A stretch of 64,000 bases of DNA from Gelidibacter sediminis (lineage in GTDB: Bacteria > Bacteroidota > Bacteroidia > Flavobacteriales > Flavobacteriaceae): positions 434,001-498,000 of the forward strand of contig NZ_SOBW01000007.1 of the NCBI RefSeq assembly GCF_004364975.1, given 5' to 3'. The notes under the pieces were generated by a model. That model was not told where the DNA came from and ran no database searches. It saw only the letters and a program-made list of their open reading frames with translations. Below are positions 1-10,140 of the stretch, in pieces. Numbering within the stretch: the first letter of the stretch is position 1; each line of letters opens with the position of its first letter. The position numbers and the translations under genes are program-made.

Positions 1-47
1 GCCGTAATCAGCATTAAACTGAAGGCTGCTAACATAATTTTTTTCAT
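1..47 (-). CDS. Start of an exported protein (partial, runs off the window)
   Basis: On the minus strand an ATG at 47 opens a frame that reads MKKIMLAAFSLMLIT before leaving the window. The two lysines followed by a hydrophobic stretch are what a signal peptide looks like. It starts just 6 bases downstream of the GH31 stop codon at 54, so it is probably the next gene of the maltose operon; another amylase or glucosidase would fit, but the visible residues cannot decide that. Confidence 0.6.
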   Translation of the reverse strand, partial: MKKIMLAAFSLMLIT

Positions 48-53
48 GTGTAG

Positions 54-2435
54 TTACTTTAATTTGATGTTTAGTTTTAAATCTTTTGCCGTGTTCCATT
101 CCAAAGGAATGGTCACCGTATTGTTATCTTCGTTATAATCGAATGCTATTCTCTTGCGGTTTAATTTGATCCATTTTGGCTTAGCGGTGATTTGGTGCAC
201 CACAAGATCAATCTGCTTAGATTGCGCTGTGTATGCCGATCCAACCTCAGCTTCAAATTCGATTTCAATTTTAGAACGAGTCGTTTCTGATTCGAAGTTC
301 AGTAGTTCATAATTGCCGTTTTCATAGGCATTGGCAGTTACGCCGTCATCATTATACAATTGCCCCTTACTTTCTTCAACAGATGCGTCATGATAATAAT
401 GTAATTCAAATTTATTTCCATCGTAATCCTTGGTACTTTGCATTGGGTTTGCCATCGGAATGAATGCGCCTGCACGCACAAAGGTTGGAATGTTATCTTC
501 AACCACGTTGACGGTTGCTGATTGTCCGCCATCAAATTTGTTGCCGGTATAAAAGTCAAACCAAGTGTTGTTTTTAGGGAAATAAATGTCTTTGCTAATC
601 ACTTTTGAATTCATAATTGGTGACACCAGAAAATCATCTCCCCAAAAATAAGTGGACGCGTCTGTCTTAAGCGCCTCAGTAGTGTCTTCAAAAAACAACG
701 GACGCATTAATGGGGTGCCATTTTTATGGTTTTGAAAACTCAAATGGTAATTATAGGGCAGTAATTGATAGCGTAATTCGATAGATTTTTTCGCCAAAAC
801 TTTGGTATGCTCATCCCAAAAAACAGGTTCTGCAGGCACATCTTCTTGCGCATGCGGACGGTAAATTGGTTGGAAAACGCCGTATTGCAACCAACGCGTA
901 TAGAGTTCCGGATCTTGAAGATTCCCCGCAAATCCGCCCAAATCAGAGTGCATATAGCCTAAGCCTTGCATGCCCATTTGAAGCGCAATTTCCGGTTGAC
1001 TTTGTAAACCGCCCCAAGTTCTGTTGACATCGCCTGACCACGGAATCATACCAAAACGCTGCGAGCCCGAATAGCCTGCACGCATTAAAATAAAAGGACG
1101 TTGGTTAGGGAAGTCGGCTTTGTATCCTTCTGAAATCAAGCGCGCCCAATCGTGACCGTAAGTATTGTGGATCTCATCTGCCGTTCCTGTGGCATGCAAT
1201 AAGTCTGAAGGATGAACTTCAGGTTCGCCCAAATCGCCCCAAATGCCGGTCACACCCATATCGGCGAGTCCTTTATAAATGTCCCAAAACCAGGTTTTCC
1301 CTTTCGGATTATAAATATCGATCAGTCCCGTATTGCCAAAATAAAAATCATAAGTAAATGGATTTCCGATCGAATCTTTAGCCAGTATATCTTTTTCAAC
1401 AGCCTCTTGCCAACGCTTCGAAGTGGTCAATACAAAGGGTTCTGAAACCAACACCATGTTCACATGATCAGATTTTAAGTTTTTAATCATTTGGGTTGGA
1501 TTTGGAAACGAATCTTTTAAAAATTCTAAATTCCCCATATGGCCTTGAATGTCTTTCCCAAACCAAAAAATATCGATGATGATGGCATCTAACGGAATTT
1601 CTTCATTCCTGAATTTCTGAACAGTCGCTTCTACTTCTTTTTGCGAATGGTAACCAAATCGGCTGGAAAAATTCCCCAAAGCCCAACGTGGCAGCAACGG
1701 TTGCTTTCCGGTTAAATCGGTATAACTATCGATCAAATCGGTCCATGAATCGCCAACAATAACCTGGTAGGTCTTTCTACCCGAGATTGTTTCATAAGTT
1801 AAGGTATTGTCTTTGTGGCTGTCCAAATCTAAAAATCCGATAGGCGCATTATCAAAATGGACCATATAAGTATTGGAAGACATCACAATCGGCATGGTGT
1901 AATTCATCAATTCAGAATGGGTTTCATAGCCATAATGCGCACGGTTATAAAGCTCCAATCGGTAGCCACGGCGGTTCATACCTAAAGCGCGTGCACCACC
2001 ACCATAAAGAACTTCGTCCTTCCTCAGATTGAATTGAATGGTTTCTAAACTGTCATTTTTAACATAGCCTTTTTTCTCAGAAATGACGGGTTTGCCTTTA
2101 TAACTGTACGAAATTTGAAACGGCTGTTTTTGGATATTTACCGTAATCCCCTCTGTTTGCAATTGAAACGCGTCACCAACATTAAGAAACTTCGCTTTTA
2201 TTGGTTTTGGTTCTAAAACCACCGCGTGCGAATTGGGATTGTAAACTTCTCCTGCTGGAATAAAAGTGTTTTCAATGATGTGCTCACTAAACGGTGTGAT
2301 TTTATAAATGCCGTCGTTCACTCTTATCTCCAAAACATTGTTTTTGTAAGTGATGGATTCGAAAATTCGATTCGGATTTTGGGAGTATCCGAGGGTAATG
2401 GAGAGCAGGAATGTTAATACTATGTACTGTTTCAT
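54..2435 (-). CDS. GH31 alpha-glucosidase, exported
   Basis: Glycoside hydrolase family 31 enzyme that should remove glucose from the non-reducing ends of maltodextrins. A signal peptide (about residues 1-18, ending GYS/Q) without a lipobox suggests the periplasm. The N-terminal beta-sandwich (about 25-245) is followed by the catalytic barrel. The nucleophile is Asp401 in WGDLGEPE and the acid/base is Asp469 in WSGDVNRTW, both in canonical GH31 context. The last ~100 residues look like the DUF5110-type C-terminal sandwich. The length of 793 aa is normal for exported Bacteroidetes GH31. It lies downstream of the esterase and GH13 genes in the leftward arm of the maltose locus. Family is certain; alpha-1,4 versus alpha-1,6 preference is not readable. 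Confidence 0.93.
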   Translation of the reverse strand: MKQYIVLTFLLSITLGYSQNPNRIFESITYKNNVLEIRVNDGIYKITPFSEHIIENTFIPAGEVYNPNSHAVVLEPKPIKAKFLNVGDAFQLQTEGITVNIQKQPFQISYSYKGKPVISEKKGYVKNDSLETIQFNLRKDEVLYGGGARALGMNRRGYRLELYNRAHYGYETHSELMNYTMPIVMSSNTYMVHFDNAPIGFLDLDSHKDNTLTYETISGRKTYQVIVGDSWTDLIDSYTDLTGKQPLLPRWALGNFSSRFGYHSQKEVEATVQKFRNEEIPLDAIIIDIFWFGKDIQGHMGNLEFLKDSFPNPTQMIKNLKSDHVNMVLVSEPFVLTTSKRWQEAVEKDILAKDSIGNPFTYDFYFGNTGLIDIYNPKGKTWFWDIYKGLADMGVTGIWGDLGEPEVHPSDLLHATGTADEIHNTYGHDWARLISEGYKADFPNQRPFILMRAGYSGSQRFGMIPWSGDVNRTWGGLQSQPEIALQMGMQGLGYMHSDLGGFAGNLQDPELYTRWLQYGVFQPIYRPHAQEDVPAEPVFWDEHTKVLAKKSIELRYQLLPYNYHLSFQNHKNGTPLMRPLFFEDTTEALKTDASTYFWGDDFLVSPIMNSKVISKDIYFPKNNTWFDFYTGNKFDGGQSATVNVVEDNIPTFVRAGAFIPMANPMQSTKDYDGNKFELHYYHDASVEESKGQLYNDDGVTANAYENGNYELLNFESETTRSKIEIEFEAEVGSAYTAQSKQIDLVVHQITAKPKWIKLNRKRIAFDYNEDNNTVTIPLEWNTAKDLKLNIKLK

Positions 2436-2455
2436 ATATTGTGATTTACCCTTCT

Positions 2456-2508
2456 GCCTTTAATTCCTTACCGGGAATTAAAGGCACCTTCCCTTGAAAT
2501 AAGGGAAG
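2456..2508. repeat. Double-hairpin intergenic element
   Basis: Two adjacent perfect stems lie in the 141-base gap between the esterase and GH31 genes. The first has 12-base arms (2456-2467 and 2474-2485) around a 6-base loop. The second has 8-base arms (2488-2495 and 2501-2508) around GAAAT. The same layout (stem, short spacer, second purine/pyrimidine stem with a GAA-type loop, then a GAATT/GAAATT tail) recurs at 59913-59961 and 60146-60194 with different stem sequences. Confidence 0.7.
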
Positions 2509-2576
2509 AAATTAGATGATATTTTAGTTATTAGACACTTCGGGATCAAAACCTGTGAGGTCTTCAATTCTGATAT

Positions 2577-3554
2577 TTACTCAGTCTTCTTCAACAAAAA
2601 CGTCAATGGAATGTGTAGTCGTTTTTGCCACGAGACTTCCGTATGTTCAGCGCCTTCAAACTTCAAATTTCTAAAGTTTGATGGGCCGTATCCTTTATCT
2701 TTAAATATTTTATCGACTGTTGGCGCGTATTTAAGATAGAATTTATCCATAGTTTCGGTGCCATAATCAAAATAGAACCTGTGTGTTTTTGGAGACGGCA
2801 CATTATCTTCCATATATTCAAAAAAAGTATCGGCCAACACATTGTTATCGTTAGGGTTTCCGCCTGGCCAATGGGTAGACAAACACGCGGCAGCACCAAA
2901 AACTTCCGGATATTCGCAAACGGCATACATAGAAATCAATCCGCCCATACTGGAACCTGCCACTACCGTGTTTTCTCTATCGGTCAACACAGAATAGTTG
3001 GCATCCACATAAGGTTTCAATTCGTGCACCAGAAACCCTAAATAATTATTGGAAGTAACCGAATCCAGTTTAAAATTGTTCAAACGTGCTTCTTCAAATA
3101 GAGAATCCTGAACCGATCTTGAAAGCGATTCAAAAGGTTTTTGAGGAAAATATTCGCTGTGGCGTAACGCGTTAATATTAAATGGTGCCACCACAATAAA
3201 ATCTTTGGTAATGCTATCTGTCATCAATTTAGCACACACCTCATCAACCTTCCATTCTTCATTATTCCAAGTGATTTTACTATCAAATAACATCTGGCCG
3301 TCGTGCATATACAAAACGGCATATTTTTTACTCTCAGAATAGCTCTTTGGTAACCAAATATCCACTTTTCTTGGTGGAATGTAATTGGATGGAAAGTCAT
3401 CAATGCGCAGTAAAGTACCGCCTGCAAAATCGCCTTCAATAATTTCTGCAACCACTTTTGACGTGTCCGCAGGTTTTATTTTGGCTTTTTTAGTAGTGGT
3501 ATTGCAAGACACCAAAACAGCGAAAATAATCAGTATATAAATGCTTTTTTTCAT
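2577..3554 (-). CDS. Esterase-D-like alpha/beta hydrolase lipoprotein
   Basis: Putative esterase of the Esterase D/Fes family (PF00756 type). The signal sequence ends in a lipobox, LVSC, with Cys17, so it should be a lipoprotein. The nucleophile elbow is GSSMG with Ser202, and a likely catalytic His lies in GAEHTE near residue 308. HDGQMLFD is a typical family stretch. The 325 aa length is normal. It sits between the GH13 and GH31 genes of the maltose arm, so it may act on substituted oligosaccharides or be a non-hydrolytic sugar-binding member; the substrate cannot be read. The fold call is solid, the function is open. Confidence 0.8.
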   Translation of the reverse strand: MKKSIYILIIFAVLVSCNTTTKKAKIKPADTSKVVAEIIEGDFAGGTLLRIDDFPSNYIPPRKVDIWLPKSYSESKKYAVLYMHDGQMLFDSKITWNNEEWKVDEVCAKLMTDSITKDFIVVAPFNINALRHSEYFPQKPFESLSRSVQDSLFEEARLNNFKLDSVTSNNYLGFLVHELKPYVDANYSVLTDRENTVVAGSSMGGLISMYAVCEYPEVFGAAACLSTHWPGGNPNDNNVLADTFFEYMEDNVPSPKTHRFYFDYGTETMDKFYLKYAPTVDKIFKDKGYGPSNFRNLKFEGAEHTEVSWQKRLHIPLTFLLKKTE

Positions 3555-3613
3555 AGTTATAAATACATCTCCGACTGCTTCAAGTATTCAATTAGCTGGA
3601 GAACGTAGGCTGT

Positions 3614-5464
3614 TTAAAATTCAATTATCATTGCGGTTTTACCAGCAACCTGCAAGGTGTTTTCTAAAGAAATCTGCTGTTCTGAAATAATATCTCTTCC
3701 TGATTTATGTGTTGTGATCATTTCCTTAAAACGGTTCAGCTTTAATGTCTGCGCATTAGGATTGTTATTGATCACTACCATCACACGTTCATCGTCTGTA
3801 TATCTAAAATAAACATACACATTATTTTCAGGCACGAACTGCATGGTTTTTCCTGTATGGATGGCCGATTTCGATTTTCTCCAATTGAAAATTTTCTTCG
3901 AAAACTCAAAGAAACCAGTTTGCCCCGGCGTTCGTCCTTCCGCGGTAAATGCATTGATGGGATCACCTTTCCATCCTCCAGGAAAATCGTGACGGATATC
4001 CCCATCGCCTTTTAAATCCTTATTGCCGCCCATTCCCAATTCGTCGCCATAATACACCTGCGGAATACCTCTAACCGTAGCAATCATGGTCATGATCATT
4101 TTATAGGTGTTGAGATCTGCTTTATAAATTTCATTGATCCGATTGGTATCATGGTTTCCAGCAAACACAAGAATATTATTGATGTCTGGGTATAGAAAAT
4201 CGTTGGCAAAATTCTCGTAGGCTCTTAACATGCCCTTATCCCATCCTTGTTCATCTTCAGCAAACATCACCATAAGCGCATCATGAAGCGTAAAGTCCAT
4301 GACCGTTGGCAAATGCGAATTGTAATTATCTATAGCCCCAATCTTGCTATCCCTTTGCCAATAGGCCATTTGCGCCTGATTGTGCATCCAGACCTCGCCG
4401 GCAATATTAAAATTAGGATATTCATCCATAATGGCTTTTGTCCATTTTGCAATGCCTTCCTTATCATTGTACGAGTAGGTATCCACGCGGAACCCGTCCA
4501 AATCAGCAAATTCAACCCACCATATCGCATTTTGAATCAAATAATTTAGCACCAACGGATTTTTCTGATTGATATCTGGCATGGTCGTATCAAACCAACC
4601 GTTCATACAGGCTTCTTTGTCGGCTTCAGAGGCATTCGAATCAAACTGGGTGGTCATTCTGTAACTACTGCGCTGAAATCCGTTAACGCCTGAATCCCAA
4701 TAATGAATCCAATCTTTGGTTGGCAAATCTTGAATCATCCAATGTTTGCTGCCCCAATGGTTGGTTACATAATCCATAATGAGTTTCATGTCGCGTTTGT
4801 GCATTTCAGAAGCCAATCGCTTGTAATCATCATTGCTACCATAACGCGGATCTATCTTATAATAATCACTTTGCGCGTAGGTGTGGTACGAATAGATAGG
4901 CTCATTGTCTTCCAATAACGGCGTACTCCAAAGTGCTGTAACACCCAATTCATCCAGATAATCCAGATGATTGATGATGCCTTGAATGTCGCCACCATGA
5001 CGTCCCGAGAGCTCTGTTCTGTTCACTTCTTCAACGGTATCGTCAGTGCTGTCGTTGTCAGAATTCCCATTGGCGAATCGATCTGGCATCACCAAATAAA
5101 TCAAATCACTCGAATCAAAACCTTTTCTTGCAGACGAATTTTCGCGGCGCGCTTTTATCTCATAAGACTGCTTACCGACAATCTTCTTATCCTTTAAAAA
5201 TTGCAACTCGTAGGTGCCCGCAGCAATATTTTTAGTGTTGATGGTAACGAACAAGTAATTTGGGTTTTCGGTTTTGACGACATCCGTAATTTGAATCGTG
5301 TTTGAAAACTTCACCTCATATTGAGCGATGTCTTTACCATACAGCATTAATTGCACATCAGAATGCTGCATCCCTGCCCACCAAAATGGCGGTTCTATCT
5401 TCTCTACCTGTGCAAAAACTGTCATGGTTAAAAATACCATTAAAATGGCTATCAAATTCTTCAT
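3614..5464 (-). CDS. GH13 alpha-amylase / neopullulanase-type, periplasmic (SusA-like)
   Basis: GH13 enzyme that should cleave imported maltodextrins to short sugars. The signal peptide ends near residue 18 (VFA/Q) with no lipobox, so it is likely periplasmic. An N-terminal Ig-like domain (about 20-105) of the cyclomaltodextrinase/neopullulanase kind precedes the barrel. Catalytic residues: Asp328 in GFRVD, Glu357 in AGEVW and Asp439 in AGNHD. The all-beta C-terminal domain ends at residue 616. The gene is 40 bases downstream of the maltose phosphorylase gene and followed by the esterase, in the same direction. Its role parallels SusA of Bacteroides; the exact product profile is inferred. Confidence 0.92.
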   Translation of the reverse strand: MKNLIAILMVFLTMTVFAQVEKIEPPFWWAGMQHSDVQLMLYGKDIAQYEVKFSNTIQITDVVKTENPNYLFVTINTKNIAAGTYELQFLKDKKIVGKQSYEIKARRENSSARKGFDSSDLIYLVMPDRFANGNSDNDSTDDTVEEVNRTELSGRHGGDIQGIINHLDYLDELGVTALWSTPLLEDNEPIYSYHTYAQSDYYKIDPRYGSNDDYKRLASEMHKRDMKLIMDYVTNHWGSKHWMIQDLPTKDWIHYWDSGVNGFQRSSYRMTTQFDSNASEADKEACMNGWFDTTMPDINQKNPLVLNYLIQNAIWWVEFADLDGFRVDTYSYNDKEGIAKWTKAIMDEYPNFNIAGEVWMHNQAQMAYWQRDSKIGAIDNYNSHLPTVMDFTLHDALMVMFAEDEQGWDKGMLRAYENFANDFLYPDINNILVFAGNHDTNRINEIYKADLNTYKMIMTMIATVRGIPQVYYGDELGMGGNKDLKGDGDIRHDFPGGWKGDPINAFTAEGRTPGQTGFFEFSKKIFNWRKSKSAIHTGKTMQFVPENNVYVYFRYTDDERVMVVINNNPNAQTLKLNRFKEMITTHKSGRDIISEQQISLENTLQVAGKTAMIIEF

Positions 5465-5504
5465 GTCATCTCAATTTTAAATTATTTACAGAATTATAAT
5501 TGGT

Positions 5505-7811
5505 TTACACCGTCAAGACCTGCTGTGGATTCACGGTTACCTCTTTTCCGTTGATCAGGATCGCCATAGCTTGATCACCTTCTAATTCAAAAGACGTCTC
5601 GTTTTTGGACACACTAATTTTAAGAATTTGATTTCTGAAATTAATTTTGAACGAGTAGGCATCCCATTGCTCCGGGATTTTAGGTATAAACGATAACTTG
5701 TTATCAATAACCCGCATCCCGCCAAATCCTTCAACAATACTCATCCAAGTACCCGCCATAGAGGTAATGTGCAATCCTTCTTCTACTTCGTGATTGTAAT
5801 CATCCAAATCCAATCGGGAGGTTCTTAAATAAAACTGATACGCCTGTTCCATTCTGCCCAATTTAGCCGCCTGAATACTATGCACACAAGGTGATAAGGA
5901 GCTTTCATGAACCGTAAATGGCTCGTAAAAATCGAAGTGACGTTCCAATTCTTCTGTGGAAAATTGATCTTCAAAAAAATAAAATCCTTGTAACGTATCG
6001 GCTTGTTTGATGTAAGGCGAACGTAAAATGCGGTCCCAAGACCACTTTTGGTTGATAGGACGTTCTGATTTTGGCAAATCTTTTACGGTAATCAATTCCT
6101 TATCCAAGAATCCATCTTGTTGCAAGTACACATCATGCTCCTCTGAATACGGATAATACATGTTGCTGGCCACTTGCGCCCAATCAGATAGTTCTTCTTC
6201 GGTCAATTTCACCTTATCAATCACGCGAATCAAATCAGCAGCATAGTCCTCCTTCATCTTAGAAATTGTTTCTAAGGTGTAGTTCAGACACCACTGTGCG
6301 ATATAATTGGTATAAAAGTTATTGTTGATGTTGTTTTCATACTCATTAGGACCCGTAACACCTAAAATGACATACTTGTTTCTAAGTGTCGAAAAGGTAG
6401 CGCGTTGTTTCCAAAAACGAGCGATGGCGATAAGCACTTCCAATCCTTTTTCTGGGATGTAACTGAAGTCGCCGGTAAACCGGTGGTAATTGAAAATGGC
6501 AAAGGCAATAGCCCCATTACGGTGAATTTCCTCAAAAGTAATTTCCCACTCGTTATGGCATTCTTCCCCGTTCATGGTCACCATTGGGTAAAGTGCAGCC
6601 CCGTTTTTGAATCCGAGTTTTTCAGCATTTTCAATGGCTTTTCCTAAGTGATTGTAGCGATACTCCAATAAATTACGTGCTACTTTTTGATCCTTGGTCG
6701 CCATATAAAACGGAATGCAATACGCTTCCGTATCCCAATAGGTACTACCGCCGTATTTCTCACCAGTAAAACCTTTCGGACCAATATTCAGGCGTGCATC
6801 TTTGCCCAAATAGGTATGGTTTAATTGCATGATGTTAAATCGGATGCCTTGTTGTGCTTTCACATCGCCATCAATGGTGATGTCTGACATTTTCCAAATT
6901 TTAGCCCACGCTTCCTTTTGTTGTGCCAACATCTGATCAAAACCAATCTCTGCAGCTTTAGCTAAGGTGTTTTGCGCCACCGAAACCAATTCATTTTTAT
7001 CGTGATTTCTGTCGACAGTATACCCACCAAACTTGGTCATGGTAACCGTATCGCCTTTGGCAACCTTTGAAGTGTAGGAAAAAGATATTGTATGCTCAGA
7101 TTTTGAAATTGATGGCGTTTCATTTAAAACCTCTCCGTTTAAAGACAATTCCGTTTGCATTGCAGTACACACATGAAATTTCGTTTTCATGGTATGCGAT
7201 AAAATGAACGCTTGTGATCCTTCAGAAGTAACGCTTAGCGTATTCCAGAATTTATCGTCCCAATTGCTGTCTTCATTGGTAATGCCAGCATCTAAATATG
7301 GTTCAAACACAATGTCCGCCGCGCTATTTAACGCCGTCACATGATATTGAATGACGCCAACTTCATCCATGTCAAGACTTAAAAAACGCTTAGCATCTAC
7401 CTTAAGCGCGATGCCGTTTTGAAGAGTTACTTCAAAAGTTCTGGATAACCAACCTTCTTGCATGTTGAGTTCCCTTCTAAAGTTTCTGACTTCCTTACAA
7501 GTTGCTAAATCTAGTGCTTCGCCATTAATAGTGACGTTGATTCCAATCCAATTTGGAGCGTTGAGCACCTTGGCAAAATATTCCGGATAGCCGTTTTTCC
7601 ACCACCCGACACGGGTTTTGTCTGGATAATAAACGCCGGCAATATAATTGCCTTGAAAAGTACTTCCTGAATACTGCTCTTCAAAATTGGCACGTTGCCC
7701 CATGGCACCATTACCAATACTAAAAATACTTTCAGAAGATTTGACACGTTCGGCATCAAAGCCTTCTTCTATAATGGACCAATTGTTTGGTTGTATATAA
7801 TCTTGATTCAT
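5505..7811 (-). CDS. GH65 maltose phosphorylase (cytosolic)
   Basis: GH65 disaccharide phosphorylase: maltose + phosphate to glucose + beta-glucose-1-phosphate. No signal peptide, so cytosolic. The 768 aa length is typical. The catalytic acid is predicted to be Glu490 in GVTGPNEYENN; the NEYENN variant is the form I associate with maltose phosphorylases rather than trehalose phosphorylases (which have DEYH). The conserved EECHNEWEITFEEIHRNG block lies at about 415-433. The adjacent beta-phosphoglucomutase gene, which would consume beta-glucose-1-phosphate, strongly supports this reading. Kojibiose or nigerose phosphorylase is a less likely alternative. Confidence 0.9.
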   Translation of the reverse strand: MNQDYIQPNNWSIIEEGFDAERVKSSESIFSIGNGAMGQRANFEEQYSGSTFQGNYIAGVYYPDKTRVGWWKNGYPEYFAKVLNAPNWIGINVTINGEALDLATCKEVRNFRRELNMQEGWLSRTFEVTLQNGIALKVDAKRFLSLDMDEVGVIQYHVTALNSAADIVFEPYLDAGITNEDSNWDDKFWNTLSVTSEGSQAFILSHTMKTKFHVCTAMQTELSLNGEVLNETPSISKSEHTISFSYTSKVAKGDTVTMTKFGGYTVDRNHDKNELVSVAQNTLAKAAEIGFDQMLAQQKEAWAKIWKMSDITIDGDVKAQQGIRFNIMQLNHTYLGKDARLNIGPKGFTGEKYGGSTYWDTEAYCIPFYMATKDQKVARNLLEYRYNHLGKAIENAEKLGFKNGAALYPMVTMNGEECHNEWEITFEEIHRNGAIAFAIFNYHRFTGDFSYIPEKGLEVLIAIARFWKQRATFSTLRNKYVILGVTGPNEYENNINNNFYTNYIAQWCLNYTLETISKMKEDYAADLIRVIDKVKLTEEELSDWAQVASNMYYPYSEEHDVYLQQDGFLDKELITVKDLPKSERPINQKWSWDRILRSPYIKQADTLQGFYFFEDQFSTEELERHFDFYEPFTVHESSLSPCVHSIQAAKLGRMEQAYQFYLRTSRLDLDDYNHEVEEGLHITSMAGTWMSIVEGFGGMRVIDNKLSFIPKIPEQWDAYSFKINFRNQILKISVSKNETSFELEGDQAMAILINGKEVTVNPQQVLTV

Positions 7812-7986
7812 TTTTTTAATAGATATGAGAATTTAGAATTAAGACCGCTTCGCTTTTAGAATGCGCGTCAGTTTCTCTTCAAAATTCTTTGTGTTTATGT
7901 TTTAACCCCATTGGACGCTATTATTTTTCAAGCACCACAATGAAGTTCTCTGTTATTTTTTACGACTCTCTGCTTAAAACTCAGTA

Positions 7987-8652
7987 CTAACAATTTTTAC
8001 GAGTTATCAATTTTTTCAAAAACTCAGCATCCATTTCCTGAAAACCTGCAAAGACGAAATCGGCTTCGTGAAGGGTTTCTTTATCGCCAATCCCGATAGA
8101 TACCATGCCAGCAGCGTTGGCTGCTTGAATTCCGGCAACGGCATCTTCAAAAACGATGCAATCTTTAGGAGCAACCTGTAATTGTTCTGCTGATTTTAAA
8201 AATACTTCCGGATCTGGTTTTGCTTTGGTCACATCGTTACCGTCTACAATGACATCAAATTTTGATAGGATATTGACTTTTTCTAAGATCATTCGGGCAT
8301 TTTTACTTGCGGAACCTAAGGCGATATGTTGTTCTGCCGCTCTTAAAAAATCTAAGGTTTTTGTCACATCAGGAAGAATTTCTTGTTCGTCCATCGTGTC
8401 GATATACGTCAGGTAATCTTCATTTTTAAGTCCCATGAGTCTCGTAAACTCAGCCTCACTAATGGTTTTATTACCCCAAGCCAGAATCTTCTCTAAAGAT
8501 TTGATTCTGCTGACGCCTTTCAATTGTTCATTTTGCTCGTGGGTAAAATCGACTCCAATTCCGTTAGCCAATTTTTTCCATGCCAGAAAGTGATATTTTG
8601 CGGTATCTACAATAACACCGTCCAAATCGAATATAAATGCTTTTTTAGTCAT
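7987..8652 (-). CDS. pgmB: Beta-phosphoglucomutase
   Basis: HAD-superfamily mutase converting beta-glucose-1-phosphate to glucose-6-phosphate, joining maltose phosphorolysis to glycolysis. The HAD motif FDLDGVIVDT places the phospho-acceptor Asp9 and acid/base Asp11 near the N-terminus. The following TAKYHFLAW matches the beta-PGM cap-domain entry, and the later GSASKN and FEDAVAGIQAA are motifs 2 and 4. The 221 aa length is typical. Its start overlaps the end of the transporter gene by 8 bases, which suggests translational coupling. The gap to the GH65 gene is 175 bases with no obvious signal in it. Confidence 0.93.
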   Translation of the reverse strand: MTKKAFIFDLDGVIVDTAKYHFLAWKKLANGIGVDFTHEQNEQLKGVSRIKSLEKILAWGNKTISEAEFTRLMGLKNEDYLTYIDTMDEQEILPDVTKTLDFLRAAEQHIALGSASKNARMILEKVNILSKFDVIVDGNDVTKAKPDPEVFLKSAEQLQVAPKDCIVFEDAVAGIQAANAAGMVSIGIGDKETLHEADFVFAGFQEMDAEFLKKLITRKNC

Positions 8653-10012
8653 GCTTTAAAGTCAAATCTTTTTTGTCGTTAATTTTAAATGCTAAAATTC
8701 CGGCGATAATAAAGCTTACCCCACTCACCATTATGGCATAGATAGCTTCGTTGTTGTAGGCGTATTTCACTAAAGGCCCACCGATAATCCCGTTGATAAT
8801 TTGTGGCACTACAATGAAGAAATTGAAAATCCCCATATACACTCCCATTTTTTTTGGCGTGATAGATCCAGCCAACATGGCATAAGGCATAGCGAGAATA
8901 CTGGCCCAGGCAATTCCGATAAATACCATGGATAATATCAGCCAATCTTCGTTTGGCATAAAATAGATAGACAACAAGCCTATTCCTCCAATAAAAAGTG
9001 AGTATGCGTGTGTTTTTTTTCTGGATAATTTCTTGGCAATTGCCGGCAATAAGAAGGCGAAAATAGCGGAGATCCCGTTATACACCCCAAATAAGATGCC
9101 CACCCAGTTTCCTGCTTCCTGGTAGGTTTCACTGCTGGAGTCTGTTGATGGTAATCCGTAAATATGCTGTGCAATGGCTGGTACGGCAAATACCCACATG
9201 CCGAACAAGGCAAACCACGAGAAGAATTGCACCCAACTTAATTGGCGCATTGTTTCTGGCATTTTCTTGAAATCTTCAAAAATGTCGGATAGTTTTGCTT
9301 TGTGGACGATGCCATCATCAGCTGTTATTTTGTGATGTGCTTTAGCGTCTTCAAATTGCTGTAATTCTTCTGGAGAATATTCTTTTGTGGTAAAAATGGT
9401 CACTAAAATAGAACCGATTAAAACCCCAGCCCCAATTACAAACGACCATAAAAGGTTGGCAGGAACTGATCCGTCAGGAGAGGTTTGTGCCATCCCAAAC
9501 CAATTGGTCAACACCCAAGGCAACCACGATCCGATAACTGCTCCAATACCGATTAAAGCGGTTTGGATACTAAAGCCTTTGGTAGTCTGTTCGTCAGAAA
9601 GATTGTCTGCCACCAATGCTCGGAATGGTTCCATGGCAATGTTAAAGGAGGCATCCATTATCATGAGCATTCCGGCACCAACCCATAAGGCTGGTAAAAT
9701 GGCGATCATAAAATCAGCTTGCGGAATAAAAATCATTCCCACTGAAGCAAGTACCGCACCTAACAGGAAAAATGGTTTCCTTCGGCCGAATCTTGTCCAT
9801 GTGTTGTCGCTATAATGCCCAATAATAGGTTGGACAATTAAGCCCATCAGTGGAGCTACGAGCCAAAACCATGACAGTTCGTGCACATCGGCGCCAAAAA
9901 TTTGAAGTATTCTGCTGGCATTAGCATTTTGTAGGGCAAAACCCATCTGGATTCCCAGAAAACCAAAACTCATGTTCCAGATTTCCCAAAATCCTAGCGT
10001 ACGCTTTTTCAT
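8645..10012 (-). CDS. GPH/MFS-type sugar transporter, probable maltose importer
   Basis: Inner-membrane transporter with about 12 hydrophobic segments (455 aa), related to the GPH/SLC45-like sugar:cation symporters. After the second helix is the family loop DNTWTRFGRRKPF, with the GRR(K) motif. A hydrophilic stretch around residues 210-255 divides the two halves. It overlaps the beta-phosphoglucomutase gene by 8 bases and lies 128 bases from the LacI gene. The context indicates that it moves maltose or short maltodextrins from the periplasm to the cytosolic phosphorylase. Substrate is inferred from neighbours. Confidence 0.87.
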   Translation of the reverse strand: MKKRTLGFWEIWNMSFGFLGIQMGFALQNANASRILQIFGADVHELSWFWLVAPLMGLIVQPIIGHYSDNTWTRFGRRKPFFLLGAVLASVGMIFIPQADFMIAILPALWVGAGMLMIMDASFNIAMEPFRALVADNLSDEQTTKGFSIQTALIGIGAVIGSWLPWVLTNWFGMAQTSPDGSVPANLLWSFVIGAGVLIGSILVTIFTTKEYSPEELQQFEDAKAHHKITADDGIVHKAKLSDIFEDFKKMPETMRQLSWVQFFSWFALFGMWVFAVPAIAQHIYGLPSTDSSSETYQEAGNWVGILFGVYNGISAIFAFLLPAIAKKLSRKKTHAYSLFIGGIGLLSIYFMPNEDWLILSMVFIGIAWASILAMPYAMLAGSITPKKMGVYMGIFNFFIVVPQIINGIIGGPLVKYAYNNEAIYAIMVSGVSFIIAGILAFKINDKKDLTLKHD

Positions 10013-10140
10013 TAATAGTATGTTTAGATTAATACTATTGACAAGCGATAAAACTTATCAAAACTTATTTGTAAGAAGTGAAAATAAAGTTTTGATTACG
10101 CGGTAAAGATAGTAAAGTTTTTAAATCTGCACTATTTATT

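Noticed and set aside
9387-9815. 142-codon plus-strand frame within the transporter gene
   Set aside because: Antisense shadow of a well-supported membrane transporter gene.
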